Shown piece after piece: positions 57,311 through 64,000 of a stretch of 64,000 nucleotides of DNA. The notes under the pieces were generated by a model that saw only the letters and a list, made by a program, of their open reading frames with translations, was not told the DNA's origin and did not search any database. The position numbers were made by a program, and so were the translations under genes. Source of the stretch: Otis tarda (lineage: Eukaryota; Chordata; Aves; Otidiformes; Otididae); contig CM048552.1 of assembly GCA_026413225.1 (NCBI GenBank), positions 203,187,553-203,251,552 of the forward strand, read 5' to 3'. How positions within the stretch are numbered: the stretch's first letter is position 1; every line of letters starts with the position of its first letter.

Positions 57311-60300
57311 GGCAATTGGCCTACTTCTATTGATTATCATTTACAGGATATAAAAACTGGCAATAATCTTATTAACCCAGATTACTAGAAAGGCTTTCAA
57401 AAATATTTTTATAAGTATTACTTTTCCTCAACAGGGATATATTTAAACACTGTTCTGCTACAGGACTGTGAATTACACTGAAAAACAGATTCCTGCCATT
57501 ACAAGAGTTATTCCAATTTGGTGCACTTCATATTGTTCCAGCATTCATTATCAATCCATATTTACTGTCAGGGGGTTAGCCAATGTAATCATCTTATGTT
57601 TGGATGTTCTCTTCCATTTTAAATTGAAGGTAGACTTTTGGTAGCTTCTTCCAGGTTACCTGTAGGATTGCAAAAATAGTAAAAGATGGAACTAAAATAA
57701 CATAATATATATAGCATAACATTCAAGGGGAATAATACTTAATTTTGATTCAGGTTTTTGGCAATGATTCAAAGAGTAAAAGGAAGTGCAATTAAACTAA
57801 AATTAAGGTTGCCCATTAGAGAAGTGGGGTCCAGCGGATAGAAAGATTTCAGAATGTAATGCTCAAACATCTGTATTAATTGCTGAACAGACTGGACACG
57901 GCACCAGGAAACATAGCCATAGTGCTGAACTGCTAAGTGTAAAAATCTCACACTTTTAACAGAATATTTTTATATTGAAACTCCATGGGTTCATTGTTTT
58001 GGGGGATATTTTTGTTGTTGATTGATATTCTCTGCAGGATAAGATACCCTACATTATGGAGTTGTTCCACATACAGCACAATATTATCTCATATATACGC
58101 TGACTGCTAGATGGCATTTCTTGTGTCTCAGTTCTCGGCCCCTGAACAGATTGAACTGCGAATATCCCAGTTCCCTATTCACAAACAACAGTCTTTCTGC
58201 AAAGTTGTGGCCATTGTCTATGGTCCTTTTGTGTTTTGCTGTGTAGATTTTCTACAAATCCTCTTGAACACTAAAAATAGTTTACCACACTTTAAAAAAA
58301 ATTGAAGTTAAATTAAATGGTATGTAGTTTCCCACTGTGCTCATGGTTTTTTTTTCTCTCTAGATAATGGTAGCACACTGGCTATTTGCAGGTATAAGGA
58401 CCTTTTCTACCACTCGGTAAGCTTTTAAAACCGTGAACTAATGTCAGAGACTCTGTAATTTGAGTTTTTACCTCATGCTGTTGCTATTCAATCCTGTTCT
58501 GCAAAGATTTTAAAAGTGTATAACCTTAACATCTTTGTTATCATCTTCATATGCATACATTTGCATTTATAAAACAGGTTTACTATTTACCATTTGGGTG
58601 AAACTTTCCCTATTGATTTAAAATAAGACTACAATTTATTTCCCATTAAAGTAGTGTCAAAAAACTTCTTGATTTTAACAATGCAGAAGTCAGACCCTAA
58701 ATACCTAGTTTCTTCTTAAACTGCAGTAAGGTTGCCCTTGTAGCCTGGATTGAAAACTTGCGATTCAACTAATCTGTTCTTCAATATCTACTACCTTAAA
58801 TCATCTTAATTTCCTTTATAGTCAGTACAGAGGGATCGGCATTCATAGCTCACAGCAATGACCTAATTTAGACAGTGTTTCAGAAGGATGAATTTCACTT
58901 GAGAAGAGTCAGGCTCTTGGTTCACTATCCATTCACTAGGGCAATATATGAGATTAGGTGAGATAGAGTACCAGTACCATGGACCTTCACAGTCAATTAA
59001 ATTGTCTAAATAGATATCTAGTGTCAAATGGGATGTCCCAAGGTATTCACCTGGTCTCCAGTTGTTATGTCCAGAGCGGTGCAAATCTCCTTTACTTTGT
59101 CATACGTCAGCACTTCACAAATGGCTCAAGTACTCTGTGATGTCTCAAGGGCATTAGACAGCTATGTTAGGTAAATGAATCATACTCCTATGCTTACCTC
59201 TCTCAGATGACTGAAATATTTCTTACAGGGTGGGCTTCAGCTCTCTGTTAAGATACATCTAAGTGGTAGATGCCCATATATGAAATAGTCTAAATCACAA
59301 TCCTCAGCTGGGATAAAGTTGATAAAACACTACAAAGGCTGGAAGTAGGTGTTCAGCTCACCTTGAAGTAAATGTTTGCATTCAAATCAATTGCTTCAGC
59401 ATATGCATCTAGTGCAAGTTGAGATTCCTTAGGGAATCTTTCTTGACCTTCAGAAGCTGGTCCAGAAATGCCAAGACTCTTGCAGGTCCTGTGCCCCACC
59501 TGCCACCCTTGTTGCAGCTGTGCTGGACAAGTACACACAGTCCTCACTGGAAGACAATGTAGCGAAGCTGCTCTGCTGTGAATTATTTTCCTGGAAGAAA
59601 ACATCTGAATTCCACTCTAATTTGTGTACTCAAAATTAGTTCTGATACCAAGTTTTTGCTTCTGGTGCCTAAGACTATGCTCTGATCACGTATGACCTTA
59701 CCTGGTACCAGGTCATTGACTCACAGCTTGTCAGTAAGCAGACATTTGCTGTCAAGCAGAGCAATTCTCAGCTGACTCTGAATCAACATATTGCCTCCAT
59801 CATACTAAATTGCTTGCAAATCTCAAAACAGACTTGTAGGGGAAAAAAATTTCCAAAGCTTTTGGAAAATCAGCTAGGACAACTAGCACTAAACAGAAAG
59901 CTTTGGATTGATGTGCAGTTTGTTTTCTGACTGAAGTTTCTCCAGAACAGTGTGTTCCCCACTGTGCAAATTTATTACTCTCAGCCTTTGGGATTTGTTT
60001 GTTTCCCTTGCAGTTTATGCTGCTGGCTCTACTTCGGATATGCCATCTGTTGTTCTTCTTTCCTCTTTCTTAGTGTTTCTTTCTGTCTGCGTCCTCCAGT
60101 TCAAGTTACATTAACTGCTGCGTGTCTTAAAGGGTATTTGGGATCTTTTAGCTGTATTGTGCAACACTGCCAACTGTCAGTGCTGGAGAACCCTGAGTTG
60201 CTTCTCACATCCTCCAAAAAGTATGAAATTGCTTTAAAATAGAAATTATTTTCGGCCTTCTGGAAGGTTTTTTTCATGTACACTTGGTTCTGGCACCTCT

Positions 60301-63300
60301 ATTGCAAAATGTGCCTATGTTTCTTCTTTCTCCCCCAAGATCAAATTTTCCTAGCTCAATATTGATAACTCTTGCAAAAGAAAGAATCTTGTCATAGTTT
60401 GCATTTCTTTTTTTTTTTAGTCCTTAGTCCCTGAAATCATCTAAATGCAAGAGAATTCTCAGCTTTTATTTTAAAACATATTTCTGAATCTTTTGTTTGA
60501 AGAGATATGAAAATCCTGCCACAACTACACCCAGAATGAATATGGACTAGAAGACTGGAACTTTTAATCGAAAAATGACATGCAACTATTTCTTACGTGT
60601 CACAACTTTTAAAGAAATCACATTTTTAAAAGGTGATAGAGTTTTTTAATCTGTGCATTCCCCTACCTCTTTAAGGAAAAGAAAAATCTTTCTTGGATAA
60701 GTGTTGTTAGTTGTAAACATTGAAGGAAAGTTGGAGTAGGACTGAATGATCTTAATCTTTTGAGTCTGAACTGGCATTGCAAAGTGCATATTCTGTACTT
60801 AGCCTGAAATAGCTTGCTTTTTAAAGCAAGCCACAGTCATTTTCAACATTTGTAAGGGCATAGAGTGCTGGAACATTGTGTTAGCTCAGCCACATGGTTA
60901 TGTGCATTTACACGCTATTGTTTGGATTCTTCTGTGTACTTTGTAGCTTATATCCTCTGTGCACAGCTTTGTTTACCTCTGTGCAGTAGCTAGGGTGACT
61001 TCATGAATCATGGTTTAAGTAAGAGGGAGAACACACAGAGCTGCTTTAATAAAGAGACAGTGAATGGAGGAGTACTTACTTTGTACATTGCTACATATAA
61101 TAAATTTATGTCATAACTAACTACTCTGTAATTTTACAGAGTATCACATTTGGCTGTTTTCTTGCTCATAAACTATAATTTTATATTGAAACCCCAGTAT
61201 TCAATGAGAGAACTTTTTACACAAAAAGCCTGGCCCATGCGTTCCTCCACTTCATATAATGGCACAAATAGCAACTGATAAATTGCAAAAGATTTGCCGT
61301 GTGGGCAGCAATAGAAGTGAAATGAAAGGATGTAACACGGACTTTGTGTTGTTTCCAGTGTCTTGTACTGAAATACAAGGTTGCTTTCAATGATTGTTTG
61401 ATTGCTTTTTATTGTAAAGAAGGAGGCTGGTGCCCTTGAAATAGCATTTTTCAGATGTTATGAAACATATACATTGAAATTAGTTCCCTCAGCAGAAAAG
61501 GAGGACAGGTGCATTAATGCAAGCATTAAAAAACTCGATCAGCTTACCAAGTCGAACTATTTACACTGACTGTATAATGTAATCTATGCTACACTGTAAA
61601 TTATTATCTTCTACCTTTCAAAAATGGCAAGCAGTTGATACAGCCCTCTGAGGAATTTTCCATCCCTCTGCCTATCCATCTGTCCTACCGTCTCTGGCTT
61701 TTGGAGAAACAGCTGTCTTTAAACATTATACAGTAATTCTATGCCAAAAGAATGCATGCATTACTGAAGCTAGTATTGTCTTGTGCATCCTAAAGGTGAT
61801 TAATTTTTTAACAGGTTTTAAGAGATGCATTCATTTATTTAATAGGCTGAACAATAAGCATGAACTGTGGAATTACTTCCTATTTTTTTCAGTTGTTAAG
61901 TAGCTGATACATCCCAATGGAAAAGCAAAATATTTATCCCATAGTTTGTGTTAGTGTCACACAGAATTATATACAACATTCATAATGAAGAGATAATAGC
62001 AATGTGGCACTGTTTTGAGCAAATGCAAAGAGTGAATAAACTTGAAGGCTCAACAGTTTATTCCAATAAGAAAATTACATTTTCACAAAGTGAAACAACA
62101 ATCCTGTTACTGTGCTATACCACATAATGTGTACTATTTATATACTACTGTTATTGAATCAGTATTTTTCAGCTGCATAGCTTAACAAGTAACAGGAGTT
62201 ATAAAATACTGAAGAGAGAAGACTAGAGAATTACTCAGAATATGGTACATTCAATCATTTACATGGCATTCATCCTGTTTAAGGGTGCAAGTTGGCTGCC
62301 TTATTGTAGCCAGTTGGGGCTTTTATACAAGGTCGAGCGTATTTTCCACTACAGCCTCCATTCACCACTAGAGAATAACAAGAATCTCTCATAGACCATG
62401 TATCATATTTGTGAGCCTCGTGTAGATGTCTTAGGTACCTCAGGACATCTTAAGTGCCACTGCAGAGCTATCTTTAGGCTTATGAATGTTCATCTAGATG
62501 ACCACAGTGTAGATGTCTGTACTTGAGCTAGTCATCCTATTTTACTATTCATTAAAAAAAAGGACAAAAAAAAATTATGGCATGATTTATATTACTACGC
62601 AGTGTGTGTGGTGAGCTGCCTGCTAAAATGCTTATTGTTCTTTGTTGTACAAGGAGCTTAGTACTCAGCTCAGATATAGACTTACATGTGGTCAGACGAA
62701 TCCCAGGCTTTTTTACTAATAAATGAAAAGTACCTGTTGAAAATATTAAGGCACTGGCAATCTGGATCCTCTTCTTGATTAAAAAGGTAACTTGGAGAAA
62801 CTCTAATCCCAGAAAGCATTAGCTTCCTTGTCACTGTTAAGCAGAAGCAGATCAATCCAATTACTAGATTAGTATGAAAGGGTGTGATAAAGTCCACTTA
62901 TATTATTTACTTGGGCCTCACTTCATCCAAGTAGTTAGTGCACTTGGATCCCTGAAGTGCACTGCTATTCCTTTCAAAAGAAAATTAGTGGGCAGCAGAC
63001 AAGAGAGTAGTAAATTACCTTAATCTCCTTTTAATTAGAAATGTGCAGTTCCTGCAGACAGGCTTTGAACTGAGTGGATTTTAATAGTAAAGCAGCACAA
63101 TCTTGGCTTGAAAATTAAAAATTAAAATTCCTCTTACTTGGGCAAGCCATGCTGTTTTTTCTCCAGCAAAAAGTAATATTTTAGTACGGTTTTTCCTTCT
63201 TATCTCTTTGTTCAGTGGGACCCTTTCTTGGCAGCTGACAGTATAATGGTTCTTATTAATAGTGAATACTTAAATAATATTTCATTTTTGAAGCACTTAC

Positions 63301-63304
63301 TGAC
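57311..63304. other. 6.0 kb without a gene
   Basis: AT-rich DNA. A perfect 9-bp-arm hairpin lies at 60812-60831. The part from about 60850 to 62150 has few low-complexity runs and no repeat that I recognise; it is mentioned in the findings as a weak candidate for conserved noncoding sequence. Confidence 0.5.
60812..60831. repeat. Perfect hairpin, 9-bp arms
   Basis: GCTTGCTTT and AAAGCAAGC are exact inverted copies separated by TT. No adjoining features suggest a function. Confidence 0.85.
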
Positions 63305-63880
63305 TGTATTGGTTTTGACTGAGACAGAGTTAAATTTATTTATAGAAACTGATACCATACTATGTTTTGGATTTTTGACCAAAAGAGCGTTGATAACACA
63401 GGGATATTTTGGTTATTGCTGAGCAGTGCTTACACAGAGTCAAAGCCTCCTCAGTTTCTTACGCTGCCCCACCAGTGAGAAGGCTGGGGATGCACAAGGA
63501 GTTGGGAGAGGACACAACCAGGACAGCTGACCCCAGCTGCCCAAACCCATGCTCCATACCGTATGACATCGAGCTCAGCAATAAAACTGGGGGAGTGGAG
63601 GTTGGTGGGGGCTGCTGTTGCTCAGGAACTGGCTGGGCATTGGTCAATTGGTGGTGAGCAATTTTCTTTGTATCACTTGTTTTTCTTGTGCTGTTATTTT
63701 TTTTCTTCCCTCTCTCTCTTCATTGCCTTTTCTTTTCCTTTAATAATAATAAAAAAACCAAACCTGTCTTTTTCTCAACCCACAAATTTTCTCACTTTTG
63801 TGCTTCGAATTCTTGCCCCCATCCTGCTAGGGGAGAGTGAGCAAGCAACTGTCTGGGGGTTAGCTGCCTGCTGGAGTAGG
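63305..63880 (+). mobile_element. Solo LTR, family C, internally shortened
   Basis: Starts TGTATTGGTTTTGACTGAGA and contains GTTGATAACACAGGGATATT, GAGCAGTGCTTACACAGAGT, 'GAGGACACAACCAGGACAGC' and, near the end, 'CTCAACCCACAAATTTTCTC' and GGGGAGAGTGAGCAAGCAAC. This is the block order of a common avian ERVL-type LTR. AATAAAA at 63580-63586 sits where the TATA-like box is expected. The usual ending in TTAAACCAC-ACA is degraded (CTGCTGGAGTAGGCCC), so the right edge is approximate, and no TSD was found. Confidence 0.75.
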
Positions 63881-64000
63881 CCCTAGGTTATTGGTTGCTT
63901 TAAAACAGGCATATTCACAGCAATCACTCCAATAAAATCTATAATTTTGAACAGGGAATTGGATTTGATTGATAAGATAGTCTGTTCAGTTTATGAGTAT
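63881..64000. other. No gene seen
   Basis: Short AT-rich end of the window after the LTR. Confidence 0.5.

Noticed and set aside
57570-57582. AGCCA as right-hand TSD of the LTR at 56553
   Set aside because: AGCCA lies at 56548-56552 and 57578-57582, but the base context at 57577 lacks the CA end expected of the LTR, and similarity ends about 270 bp earlier.

Overview
The window looks like avian (bird) nuclear DNA with no identifiable host gene. The clearest taxonomic signal is a set of CR1 LINEs whose 3' ends carry the bird-type tail (ATTCTATG-like repeats after a 'GGTCCCTTCCAACCC' block). With them are solo long terminal repeats (LTRs) of endogenous retroviruses, three of the families flanked by 5-bp target-site duplications (TSDs). 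The rest is AT-rich single-copy-looking DNA with microsatellites and small tandem duplications. Whether it is a large intron or an intergenic desert cannot be told from sequence alone. The species is not determined.

Layout. 1-1413: AT-rich DNA with a decayed CR1 piece. 1419-2601: full-length solo LTR of family A (TSD TATAC). 2607-7361: quiet DNA with one short CR1 3' tail. 7362-11070: CR1 cluster in both orientations, including a decayed reverse-transcriptase (RT) segment (7975-9036) and a family B LTR (9761-10371) inside a CR1. 11071-18179: quiet. 18180-20405: a CR1 that keeps its ORF1 and endonuclease remains and is interrupted by a 270-bp short-form family A LTR (TSD CTGGG), then an older CR1 tail. 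23214-26160: the longest CR1, minus strand, with nearly all of ORF2 but broken by nonsense codons, frameshifts and catalytic-residue losses. 27320-27992: probable minus-strand LTR of another family. 30492-31128: second family B LTR, minus strand (TSD ATTTT). 31566-31792: a (TTCCCC)n tract joined to an internal CR1 fragment. 37650-39616: CR1 split by a 1152-bp family A LTR (TSD CCCCA). 50425-51162: another CR1. 56553 to about 57310: diverged family A-like LTR, minus strand. 63305 to about 63880: LTR of a third family.

Nothing here forms an operon or working pathway. The coding relics are all LINE or LTR derived, and every protein-like segment examined is broken. No gag, pol or env body of a retrovirus is visible; all LTRs appear solo. 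The observations most worth following are: three LTR insertions nested in CR1 copies; a short form of LTR family A that keeps only its promoter and 3' end; a reading frame shared by three family A copies, probably a composition effect but testable; and a G-rich hexanucleotide tract fused to an unusual internal CR1 piece. I did not find a new defence, regulatory or metabolic system.
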